Source: Oscillospiraceae bacterium
Lineage (GTDB): Bacteria; Bacillota; Clostridia; Oscillospirales; Oscillospiraceae
Length of the DNA: 64,000 nt
Assembly (NCBI GenBank): GCA_009777775.1
Contig: WRLE01000002.1
Location: forward strand, 62,001 to 126,000
Direction of reading: 5' to 3'
In this document: positions 37,163 through 44,984 of the stretch, piece after piece
Layout: each line of letters opens with the position of its first letter
Numbering within the stretch: the first letter of the stretch is position 1
The notes under the pieces: model-generated
Told to the model about the DNA's origin: nothing
What the model saw: only the letters and a program-made list of their open reading frames with translations
Database searches by the model: none
Made by a program: the position numbers and the translations under genes

Positions 37163-37915
37163 ATGAAAAAAATTGCGATTTACGGCAAGGGTGGCATTGG
37201 CAAATCCACTGTTGTGGCAAACATATCCGTCGCTCTTGCACAAATGGGTCTGACGGTCATGCAAATTGGCTGCGACCCGAAATCAGATTCAACACGAAAC
37301 CTGACAGGAGGAACAAGAATCCTCACAGTACTAGATTGTATGAGAGAACAAGGAGACGTTGAGCTGGAAGACATCGTCATTAAAGGCGATTCCGGAGTTC
37401 TATGTGTGGAATCAGGTGGTCCAATTCCAGGAGTGGGCTGCGCCGGCAGAGGCATTATAACTGCCTTTGAAAAATTAGAAGAACTGGACGCATACGAAGC
37501 ATATAAGCCCGATTTCATTTTTTATGATGTATTGGGAGACGTGGTATGCGGAGGCTTCGCCATGCCCATTCGGGGAGGATATGCAGACGAGGTTTGCATC
37601 GTTACATCTGGAGAAATGATGTCCCTTTATGCAGCATCTAATATCTCCCATGCTGTTAAAAGCTTTGGGAAGCGTGGCTACGCATCGCTGAAAGGGCTTA
37701 TATTCAATGCAAAAAATATCGATGGCGAAGAGGAATTAGTGGACAAAGCAGCCGTAGAAATCGGCACCGATGTTATATACAGACTCCCCAGGGACGGGCA
37801 AATCCAAGTTGCAGAAGCAATGGGTAAAACAGTTGTGGAAGCCTTTCCAGATTGCGAAATGTCCAAGCATTTTCGTGAATTAGCAAAGGTGGTTATGGAG
37901 GATAATGCAATATGA
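37163..37915 (+). CDS. Nitrogenase-like iron protein (NifH homologue)
   Basis: The start is the ATG at 37163 with AAGGAGG upstream; 80 further open codons before it are not expected to be translated. The 250-residue protein is a NifH/BchL/CfbC-type ATPase that passes electrons from a [4Fe-4S] cluster bridging two subunits. It has the P-loop [10 protein letters not shown], the DPKSDST switch block, Cys93 (GVGCAGRG) and Cys129 ([10 protein letters not shown]) as cluster ligands, and Arg96 at the site ADP-ribosylated in some nitrogenases. It is shorter than NifH of diazotrophs (about 290). It overlaps the next gene by four bases and should be the specific reductase of the D/K-like pair. Confidence 0.92.
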   Translation: MKKIAIYGKGGIGKSTVVANISVALAQMGLTVMQIGCDPKSDSTRNLTGGTRILTVLDCMREQGDVELEDIVIKGDSGVLCVESGGPIPGVGCAGRGIITAFEKLEELDAYEAYKPDFIFYDVLGDVVCGGFAMPIRGGYADEVCIVTSGEMMSLYAASNISHAVKSFGKRGYASLKGLIFNAKNIDGEEELVDKAAVEIGTDVIYRLPRDGQIQVAEAMGKTVVEAFPDCEMSKHFRELAKVVMEDNAI

Positions 37916-39219
37916 CAGTTGAGCTTCGCCATCTAAAGAAGCTTTCGACGATTCGTTCTGGTAAAAATATCAAGTTCCTCACCCCTGCTGTATATTCTGG
38001 TGGATACTGCCCCATGCGTATTGCTTGCAATATCGTTGAGAACACAGAAGGTTTGTCATACCTTTTGGTGGGAATGCCCGAATGTGCAACCCATTCCAGA
38101 GGAATGAACTCATCTCCTGATGGTCTCCAAGGAGAGCTGCGCTGGCTATATACCTTGGACGAAAACGAAGTGATTTTCGGTTGTCGCGAAGGGGTCATCG
38201 ACGCTTTGCGACAAATGAACGATGAAGGCGCAAAGGCAATCATGATCATCGCCACCTGCGTCACAGATCTCATAGGAGAGGATCTTGATGGAATAATTGA
38301 AGAGCTTCAGCCTCAAATAAACGCTAGATTATCCTTTGTCACCCTTGGGCAATTTAAAAACTTCGGCACCCCCATTGGAACCTGGAAAACAGCCGAAGCC
38401 CTCGGTACATTGATGATGCCGAAGGAGCGTATCGACAATAAAGCAAATGCATTGTTCATCGAACCCTGGCGTTATAATAACGACCCTGTGAACTTCCCCC
38501 TTGTCATTAGTGCCATGGAAGATCGAGGTGTGGATATCCGTCGCTTATCTCGTGGAGCTACCCTGGAAGACTACTTCGATGCTCCCGATGCCTCGATGAA
38601 TCTTGTGCTATCCTCATATACCCAACCCCTAGCGCAAAAAATGCAAGAGCGTTTCGATTTGCCCTATGCGCCGCTCCACAACGCATTCTCCGTTTCTCAA
38701 GTGGATGAGGTTTATGCCGATATAGCAAAGGCTTTCCAAATAGATTTTTCCAATTGCTTTGATAAATGGAGAGATAAGGCACTGGAGCTAGAAGAGCGAG
38801 CGCACAAAGATTTACCTGGTCTGAAATATGCTTTTCTAACAGGGGTTGATATGCCTGTTGCATTGGCTAGGTATTTATCGGCTTTTCAAATGGAACCTTT
38901 GCTAATGCATATCCAAGATTTCCATAACGAAGACATCGGATATGCAAAGGAAATGAAAACATTGGGTTATGACCCTCCAGCGTGCCGCATAATGCATAGG
39001 GATAAAGATTTGGAAATTATCAAGGCAATGAAGCCCGATATAAGTTTTGGCTCAATTCCCAGAGATTTCGAAGGTTTACGGGTGGCTGAGGAAATGGGAG
39101 ACTACTTCGGCATGACTGGCTACGAGCGGACTGTTAGCCTACTGACACGTATATTCAATGTACTGGAAACCGGAAAAACCGGAGAAAGGATGGATGTTTA
39201 TGGGTCTGTACCGTTTTAA
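37912..39219 (+). CDS. Nitrogenase component 1-like protein, D-type
   Basis: This 435-residue protein belongs to the nitrogenase component 1 family (NifD/NifK/BchN/BchB). Conserved landmarks are YCPMRIACN (Cys33, Cys39), [12 protein letters not shown] (Cys58) and [16 protein letters not shown] (Cys116), which match by position the three cysteines that hold the P-cluster side in NifD. At the place of the FeMo-cofactor cysteine the text is [12 protein letters not shown], with no Cys, and no His matches the NifD cofactor His. It therefore probably does not bind FeMo-co. The ATG overlaps the stop of the iron-protein gene. Substrate unknown; a reductase distinct from nitrogenase is inferred. Confidence 0.88.
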   Translation: MTVELRHLKKLSTIRSGKNIKFLTPAVYSGGYCPMRIACNIVENTEGLSYLLVGMPECATHSRGMNSSPDGLQGELRWLYTLDENEVIFGCREGVIDALRQMNDEGAKAIMIIATCVTDLIGEDLDGIIEELQPQINARLSFVTLGQFKNFGTPIGTWKTAEALGTLMMPKERIDNKANALFIEPWRYNNDPVNFPLVISAMEDRGVDIRRLSRGATLEDYFDAPDASMNLVLSSYTQPLAQKMQERFDLPYAPLHNAFSVSQVDEVYADIAKAFQIDFSNCFDKWRDKALELEERAHKDLPGLKYAFLTGVDMPVALARYLSAFQMEPLLMHIQDFHNEDIGYAKEMKTLGYDPPACRIMHRDKDLEIIKAMKPDISFGSIPRDFEGLRVAEEMGDYFGMTGYERTVSLLTRIFNVLETGKTGERMDVYGSVPF

Positions 39220-40438
39220 ACCCATGCCCTCTGGTCGCATGGGTATTTTTTGGACATTATCAGGCATAAAAGAATCAGCCATAATCGAGTTTGGCTGCAT
39301 GGGCCATAATCTATACAGCGGTGCTGATCTTCGTCGAGCTGGTATATATGAAGGTTTTGGAGCTCCTTTGTACACCACCTACATTGATGAAACAGACATC
39401 TCACTAGGCGATACTTCACGCCTAGATGCCACAATCAAGCAGGTTATTATAAATGATGCTCCAAAAGTCATTTTTCTCCAACCTTCAGCTGTGCCGGAAG
39501 TCATTGGCACCGATTTGTTTGCAGTTGCCAATGAACTACAGTTTGATTTTCCCGAAACGCGCCTCATTCCAATTGGACACGGCAGCTTTGCGATTACCCA
39601 GCATAAAGGTGTCGAGGAGGCTCTTCTTGCACTTTCCAAAACTCTACCCTTAGACATCGCCTTATCAGATGCTCCCACATACAACATCATCGGTTCTTGT
39701 CCCGATCTTTTCCGCTACAAAGCCGATGCCGTTGAAATAACTAGGCTCATGGAAGGTGCGTTCGGCATGGATCCTTGCTGTATATTATCATCGGATACCA
39801 GCATAAGCGCAATCGAAAAAATGGGTAGTGCCCATGTGAACCTTGTTATTCGCAGGGAAGGCATACCCGCCGCACAGCTTCTGGAAAAGCGTTTTGGAAC
39901 TCCCTATGTCGTAGGCCGACCATATGGCATTAAGGGTACAAACCAGTGGCTGGAGGATGTGGGAAACACCCTCAATCGTTCACAAAATAAAGCTTTTACC
40001 AATTTCGAGACTGAGCTTGTTCTGGAACAAATTGACCAAGCATATAATACCCTTGAAGGCAATGCCTGGTCATATCCTCAGGAAGCTGCCATTTCCATAG
40101 GTGGTCATGCTGACGTGGTGAAGGGTGTTTTAGATTTTGCCACTAAGGAAATGCCCTTAAAAGTCGGCTCTTGCTGGTGCGACTGCCCAGAAATGGGAAC
40201 TGATGAGATACCCTATTTTTCCGAAAAGCAGTGGATACCCATAGTGAAAAACCACGACAAGGGCTATCTAATGTTCAGCGGTGAAGCTTTGAAATGGGCT
40301 GGTAAGAATACTTCGCTCCAGATTTCCAACCCAGACATCGGCTGGCGTATTCACCCATACGAACCACCCTTTGTAGGCTATAGAGGAGCAGTCAACCTGG
40401 TTAATCTCTGGGTCAACGAATACGCACTAACACATTAA
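39200..40438 (+). CDS. Nitrogenase component 1-like protein, K-type
   Basis: This second component 1 protein of 412 residues begins at ATG 39200 (alternative ATG 39194) behind GGAGAAAGGA and overlaps the D-type gene by about 20 bp. The segment EFGCMGHN (Cys33) matches the middle P-cluster cysteine of NifK, while the first is missing and the third is replaced (QPSAVPEVIGTDL). Thus one ligand comes from this chain and three from the D-type chain. A Cys-Trp-Cys-Asp-Cys motif (Cys325, 327, 329) near the C-terminus is unusual and may bind a metal. The C-terminal GWRIHPYEPPFVGYRGA block resembles NifK. Probable D2K2-like reductase subunit. Confidence 0.85.
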   Translation: MGLYRFKPMPSGRMGIFWTLSGIKESAIIEFGCMGHNLYSGADLRRAGIYEGFGAPLYTTYIDETDISLGDTSRLDATIKQVIINDAPKVIFLQPSAVPEVIGTDLFAVANELQFDFPETRLIPIGHGSFAITQHKGVEEALLALSKTLPLDIALSDAPTYNIIGSCPDLFRYKADAVEITRLMEGAFGMDPCCILSSDTSISAIEKMGSAHVNLVIRREGIPAAQLLEKRFGTPYVVGRPYGIKGTNQWLEDVGNTLNRSQNKAFTNFETELVLEQIDQAYNTLEGNAWSYPQEAAISIGGHADVVKGVLDFATKEMPLKVGSCWCDCPEMGTDEIPYFSEKQWIPIVKNHDKGYLMFSGEALKWAGKNTSLQISNPDIGWRIHPYEPPFVGYRGAVNLVNLWVNEYALTH

Positions 40439-40544
40439 AGCTTAAATATGAGCAATGGGGGTTTCCGATTCTCCTCATTGCTCATTTTCATCTTACTTAA
40501 TCTTGCTTTAGTTGATTATTTTAATATGACGTGTTATTATGTAA

Positions 40545-42125
40545 TTGTTCAACAAATTCACAGACAAATACATCATAAACGAAAGTTTTATAATTATACT
40601 AATGACAAATCTGTTGGTTGTCGTAATCTATACAGTTCTAATTGTAATAGTTGCGCTTACTATATTTTTCGCATATATCAGAGACAGAAGTAAGTTAATA
40701 ACAATATATCTGATTCGCTTGTGCCTCATAACAATAGGTTGGCAAGTCTTTGCTGCTTTACATTTTCTTGTAAAAAGTGAAAAATTTGCTTTATGGATTT
40801 TTGATGCGAAACTCGTTTTCGTTGCTTTTGCACCCGTGCAACTGCTCTTGCTCAGCTACCAATTCTACAGCGTTAAATTTTCACGAAAAATAACGCTGCT
40901 TTTTTGTTTTTTATCAATTATTCCAACCATCACAGCAATCTTGGCGATATTTTCACCAATGCACAACTTAATACGTGCTGAGATATACTTCTTGCAATTC
41001 GAACCATTGCGAATCCTTCACAATGTTAGAGGAACTTGGTTTTGGATTCATTCTGGATATTCATATGTAATGATGATTTCTGCCATTATAACTGTCATTT
41101 ATTATCACACAAAACTACCCAGAGGATTTCGTGCACCCTCTTGGCTTCTTGCAGTTGGAAGTGCGATTGCGCTCTTGAGCAATGCAATCGTTTTATTTTC
41201 ACCATTTTCACAAAATGTGGACTTAACCTTGGTAGGTCTTAGCATTGCCTTGGTATTCACCTATGCAGGTATTACAAAATCAGATGAAAGCAATTTGTTG
41301 ATACAAGCCCTCGACAATATTTTCACCTATCTTGAAGACTACATTTTCATACTTAACAACAGCCGAATGATTGTTGAAATGAACCCATCCGCTCGCAAAT
41401 GGATATCTGTGCTGGAGCTTCGAGACCCATACATTTCATTTGATGAATTTCTACTAAACTTGGAAAAAAATACAACAGATGTTTCAAGGGTAGTGGGAAC
41501 AGGCGACCAGGATTTTCACTTAATGATTGACCAGCAAGTATCCCATTACAACTTAAATGAACGACCCATAACCGACGAAATTGGTAGAAACATAGGCACT
41601 TTTGCAATTTTTTCAGACATTACCAGATACCGCCTACTCATTGACCGAATCGAGGAATCAGCAGGAATCGACCCCCTCACCAACCTGGGTAATAGGCGCA
41701 GCTATGAACAGGCGTTAAGAAACTTAGATGAACCGTCATCTCTACCCTTTTCTGTTATTTTAGGCGATGTAAATGGTCTAAAAGTTGTAAACGATAGCAT
41801 AGGACATTCTGCTGGAGATAGCTTGCTTATTATTATCGCACAAATACTCAGAGATGCCTGTCCAGTAGGTATGCACGCTTATCGAATCGGCGGTGACGAG
41901 TTTGTCATACTCATGCCAAACACTTCATCAGCTGATGCGGCTGTCCATGTGGCAGCTATCAGAGAAGTCGTAGCAAAGAAAAATACCGATGGCACACCAT
42001 TTAATGTGTCCATCGCCCTTGGAATAGCAACAAAAGAAGAAGAAGAACAAAATTTGATAGAATGTATAACAATAGCAGACCAGAATATGTATCTGGATAA
42101 GGCAAACGACCGACGTAGCAGATGA
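40545..42125 (+). CDS. Membrane diguanylate cyclase, 7TM-PAS-GGDEF
   Basis: This 526-residue protein starts at TTG 40545 (an ATG at about 40602 is an alternative). Seven to eight membrane helices (about residues 18-240) resemble the 7TM N-terminal sensor region of many clostridial kinases. A PAS-like segment (about 255-365) and a GGDEF domain follow, with the signature YRIGGDEFVILMP and the LILGDVNGLKVVNDSIGH metal-binding block. The RxxD inhibitory site is absent. It lies between the nitrogenase-like genes and the corrinoid genes on the same strand, and ends 15 bp before the corrinoid-protein gene, so it may sense a signal for this pathway. Confidence 0.87.
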   Translation: MFNKFTDKYIINESFIIILMTNLLVVVIYTVLIVIVALTIFFAYIRDRSKLITIYLIRLCLITIGWQVFAALHFLVKSEKFALWIFDAKLVFVAFAPVQLLLLSYQFYSVKFSRKITLLFCFLSIIPTITAILAIFSPMHNLIRAEIYFLQFEPLRILHNVRGTWFWIHSGYSYVMMISAIITVIYYHTKLPRGFRAPSWLLAVGSAIALLSNAIVLFSPFSQNVDLTLVGLSIALVFTYAGITKSDESNLLIQALDNIFTYLEDYIFILNNSRMIVEMNPSARKWISVLELRDPYISFDEFLLNLEKNTTDVSRVVGTGDQDFHLMIDQQVSHYNLNERPITDEIGRNIGTFAIFSDITRYRLLIDRIEESAGIDPLTNLGNRRSYEQALRNLDEPSSLPFSVILGDVNGLKVVNDSIGHSAGDSLLIIIAQILRDACPVGMHAYRIGGDEFVILMPNTSSADAAVHVAAIREVVAKKNTDGTPFNVSIALGIATKEEEEQNLIECITIADQNMYLDKANDRRSR

Positions 42126-42140
42126 AAGGATTGATATATT

Positions 42141-42800
42141 ATGACACGAGAGCAAGAATTACACCAAGCATTATCTGACGCAGTGCTCGATATGGATGAG
42201 GACTTGACAGAAGAACTAGCTAAAAAAGTCATCGAAGAAGGCTTCGATGCATATGCTGCCATAGACGCAGGACTCGCCGATGGAATGGAGCGAGCAGGCG
42301 TATTATTTGAAGATGGCGAATACTTTGTCCCCGAACTAATACTATGTGCCGATGCCATGTACAGGGCGCTCGATGTCTTGAAACCCCACATAAAAGTCGA
42401 AGAACAAGCTGTGAAACCACGGGCGATAATCGGCGTTGTGGAGGGCGATACCCACGACATCGGAAAGAACCTAGTTAGAATAATGACCGAAGCAGGTGGC
42501 TTTGAAATAATCGACATTGGGCGCGATGTTCCTCCCAATGTCTTTATAGACCGTGCCATTGAGGAAAACGCAGAAATAATCATGATTTCCACATTAATGA
42601 CAACAACGATGACAAATATGGCGAAGGTTATCGAATTGCTAAATGAGCGGGGATTACGTGATAAATTCAAGGTCATGGTTGGCGGAGGACCTATTTCCCA
42701 AGCATATGCAGACAGAATCGGTGCAGATGGGTATTCTAAAAATGCCGCTGAAGCCGTAAGGCTTGCAAAGTCATTGCTGGGAATGGAGGTTGCAAAATGA
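42141..42800 (+). CDS. Corrinoid protein of methyltransferase system (MtaC/MtbC-like)
   Basis: This 219-residue protein carries a B12 cofactor that shuttles a methyl group. The N-terminal helical cap (about 1-90, with MERAGVLFEDGEYFVPELILCADAM) is followed by a Rossmann-type cobalamin domain with the ligand motif EGDTHDIGKN (His105 as the lower cobalt ligand), and the later TLMTTTM and GGGPISQAYADRIGADGY blocks. It overlaps the following methyltransferase gene by four bases (ATGA), so the two are translationally coupled. It should accept a methyl group from an unknown donor. Confidence 0.94.
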   Translation: MTREQELHQALSDAVLDMDEDLTEELAKKVIEEGFDAYAAIDAGLADGMERAGVLFEDGEYFVPELILCADAMYRALDVLKPHIKVEEQAVKPRAIIGVVEGDTHDIGKNLVRIMTEAGGFEIIDIGRDVPPNVFIDRAIEENAEIIMISTLMTTTMTNMAKVIELLNERGLRDKFKVMVGGGPISQAYADRIGADGYSKNAAEAVRLAKSLLGMEVAK

Positions 42801-43834
42801 GTGCCACAGCACGTGAAGTAATGGACTCGGTGATTAATCGGATTCCACCTGAACGCTTTCCCACTACAGCCAGTGTCTTCTCTGTGAGTTCTCGAGCAGC
42901 AGGCTACACTTATGAACAATTTGCAAATCTCGACCCCCTGGAGCAGGCTCAATTTGAATACAATGTGGTGAGCAAAAACGGCACCGACCATCTCAGTGGC
43001 TCTATGAGCGGAACCCTCCTACCGGAAGCCCTGGGCGGTAAAATAAAGTTTCGAGAGCACGGTTCTCCAGATGTGGATGAACCCATGATAGAAAACATAT
43101 CGGATATTGATAAAATCGATCTAAGCCGTATACGCAACTATCACCATTATCAAAAATCTTTGGAATCGGCTCGATATTTATTCGACATGGGTAATGGTGT
43201 ATATAACAACTATGTTCACACTTGGGGTGTGTTTACCCAAGCTGGCTTGTTTTATGGTGAAGAAAAGCTCATGCGAGCCTGTCTTCGAGATAAACCAGCT
43301 GTGAACGCTCTGTTGGAATTCACATTTGAAGTATTCAAATATACACAAGATGAATTCATCGACATAGGTGCCACCATCGGCAGCTGTGCAGACCCAACAG
43401 CGTCAGGTGACATGATTTCTAAACGTGTCTTCGAAGAGTTCGCTGCGCCCTATTTGAAAAAAGTATATGATTGGTACAAATCAAGAGGGCTTCACACTTC
43501 ACTACACATATGTGGAAACATCGATGACCGTATTGACTTGATTGCAAATACCAATGTGGATATTCTTTCCGTTGACCACAAAGTTGACATAGTAAAAGCT
43601 GCCCAAGTGTTAAATGGTAGAGCAGTTATAGGCGGAAATGCCGACCCAGTAAGCGTGATACTCGACCAGACACCCGCTGATGTTCGGGCATTTTACGAGG
43701 ATCTCGTTGTAAAGCTGGATGGATACCCATATGCAATAATGCCAGGTTGCAGCGTTCCCACCAGCACTCCCATAGCAAATGTTTTGGCAATGGTGGAAGT
43801 GGCACACGCTCACAAACCTGGGAAGTACAATTAG
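42797..43834 (+). CDS. URO-D-fold corrinoid methyltransferase, paralogue 3
   Basis: This 345-residue MtaA/CmuA-like protein has the zinc-site motif LHICGNIDDR and the closing MPGCSVPTSTPIANV, where the second cysteine occupies the third zinc-ligand position seen in MtaA-type enzymes. It is coupled to the corrinoid-protein gene by a four-base overlap and should exchange a methyl group with that protein. It could act as the substrate-side or the acceptor-side transferase; a second transferase is encoded next. The N-terminal part is longer and more divergent than in MtaA, so a substrate-specific role is plausible. Confidence 0.87.
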   Translation: MSATAREVMDSVINRIPPERFPTTASVFSVSSRAAGYTYEQFANLDPLEQAQFEYNVVSKNGTDHLSGSMSGTLLPEALGGKIKFREHGSPDVDEPMIENISDIDKIDLSRIRNYHHYQKSLESARYLFDMGNGVYNNYVHTWGVFTQAGLFYGEEKLMRACLRDKPAVNALLEFTFEVFKYTQDEFIDIGATIGSCADPTASGDMISKRVFEEFAAPYLKKVYDWYKSRGLHTSLHICGNIDDRIDLIANTNVDILSVDHKVDIVKAAQVLNGRAVIGGNADPVSVILDQTPADVRAFYEDLVVKLDGYPYAIMPGCSVPTSTPIANVLAMVEVAHAHKPGKYN

Positions 43835-43892
43835 GAGTGAGGAATTAGGAGTTAGAAATTAAGACTCAGCAATAGGAATTAAGACTCAGCAA
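43834..43892 (+). repeat. 7-bp tandem repeat and 16-bp direct repeat
   Basis: The stretch starts just at the stop of the preceding gene and contains units ggagtga, ggaatta, ggagtta, gaaatta (43834-43861). Two copies of aattaagactcagcaa follow at 43857-43872 and 43877-43892. The next gene begins at 43912. The 7-bp unit recurs at 44936-44984. Confidence 0.75.
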
Positions 43893-43911
43893 ATCGAAAG
43901 GAAAAATATCA

Positions 43912-44943
43912 ATGACAAATGATTTATATACACCAAAAGAGCGCTTGCTCCGTAAGCTTCGGGGAGAAAGTGCCGATAGAGCTCCCGTCATATGTCCTGG
44001 GGGTATGCTCAATTCAGCCATCGTTGAAGTGATGGAACATACAGGTCATGTATTGCCCGATGGACATACCGATGCCGAGTTGATGGCTCTCCTCGCAAAA
44101 GACATAGCAGAGCTAACGGGATTTGAAAATTACGGTGTCCCCTTTTGCATGACAGTGGAAGCGGAAGCTCTAGGTAGCATCATCGATTTAGGCTCCCTTG
44201 TTTGCGAGCCAAAAATAAACAAGGAACGCTTCGCCTCTGTTTCTGAAGCACTCATTGAATTACCAGAAACAGCAGGAGACAACCCTCGAGTTGCAGTAAC
44301 TGCATCAGCGATACATATGCTCTCCGGCGGCGATATGCCAGTTATAGGCAGTATCACCGGTCCCATATCAACAGCTGCTTCCCTTGTAGACCCCATGACT
44401 TTTTTAAAGGAATTGCGAAAAGACAAGGATAACGCCCACAAAGTTCTCACAGCCATCACAGATTGGCTCATCAGTTATGCCCTCGTACTCAGGGAGAGCG
44501 GTGCTGACATAATATGCATCGCAGACCCCACGGCAACTGGAGAGATACTAGGTCCTCGCTTTTTCGAGGAATATGCCGTTACTTATATAAACAAGCTCGC
44601 AGATGGTATAAGAGCAACTGGCACACCAGTCATCGTCCATATCTGTGGACAGCTGTCCAGCGTATCCCAACACGTTTCCGAAATAAAAAGCGATGCCATC
44701 AGCACCGATGCAATGGTTAATCTTCGTAACTTAAAAAGCAAATACCCCGAACTTACCACCATGGGCAACCTGAGTACCATTAGATTGGAACAAGGCAACC
44801 CCGAAGGTGTAATACGCAACACAGACATCCTGCTTCGCTACGGTATCGACATCTTAGCCCCAGCTTGCGGCTTAGGTACTGCAACACCTCTAAAGAACAT
44901 AGCCGCTTTCACCCAACGTGCTAAACTAGGTATTGGGAGTTAG
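43912..44943 (+). CDS. URO-D-fold methyltransferase (MtaA-like), paralogue 4
   Basis: This 343-residue protein is the closest in the window to MtaA/CmuA-type methylcobamide:CoM methyltransferases: LYTPKERLLRKLRGESADRAPVICPGGMLN at the N-terminus, the zinc motif VIVHICGQLSS, and a C-terminal APACGLGTATPLKNI with the third zinc ligand Cys. AAAGGA lies upstream of the ATG. It probably passes the corrinoid-bound methyl group to a thiol acceptor. Such thiol acceptors include coenzyme M in methanogens; in a bacterium the acceptor is unknown and may be tetrahydrofolate through another protein. Confidence 0.88.
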   Translation: MTNDLYTPKERLLRKLRGESADRAPVICPGGMLNSAIVEVMEHTGHVLPDGHTDAELMALLAKDIAELTGFENYGVPFCMTVEAEALGSIIDLGSLVCEPKINKERFASVSEALIELPETAGDNPRVAVTASAIHMLSGGDMPVIGSITGPISTAASLVDPMTFLKELRKDKDNAHKVLTAITDWLISYALVLRESGADIICIADPTATGEILGPRFFEEYAVTYINKLADGIRATGTPVIVHICGQLSSVSQHVSEIKSDAISTDAMVNLRNLKSKYPELTTMGNLSTIRLEQGNPEGVIRNTDILLRYGIDILAPACGLGTATPLKNIAAFTQRAKLGIGS

Positions 44944-44984
44944 GGCTTGGGAATTAGGAATTAGGAGTTAGGAGTTAGGAATTG
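44936..44984 (+). repeat. Tandem array of seven 7-bp units spanning a stop and a start codon
   Basis: Seven consecutive 7-bp units read ggagtta, gggcttg, ggaatta, ggaatta, ggagtta, ggagtta, ggaattg. The stop codon (44941-44943) of the upstream methyltransferase lies in unit one and the TTG start (44982) of the next gene lies in unit seven. The AGGAG-like units supply the ribosome binding site of that gene. Confidence 0.85.

Noticed and set aside
37163-40438. True nitrogenase (nitrogen fixation)
   Set aside because: Cofactor Cys and His are not found in the D-type chain, NifK P-cluster cysteines are missing, and there are no nifE, nifN or nifB genes nearby.
43834-43892. CRISPR array
   Set aside because: The repeats are 7 and 16 bp long, tandem and degenerate, with no spacers of constant length and no cas genes in the window.
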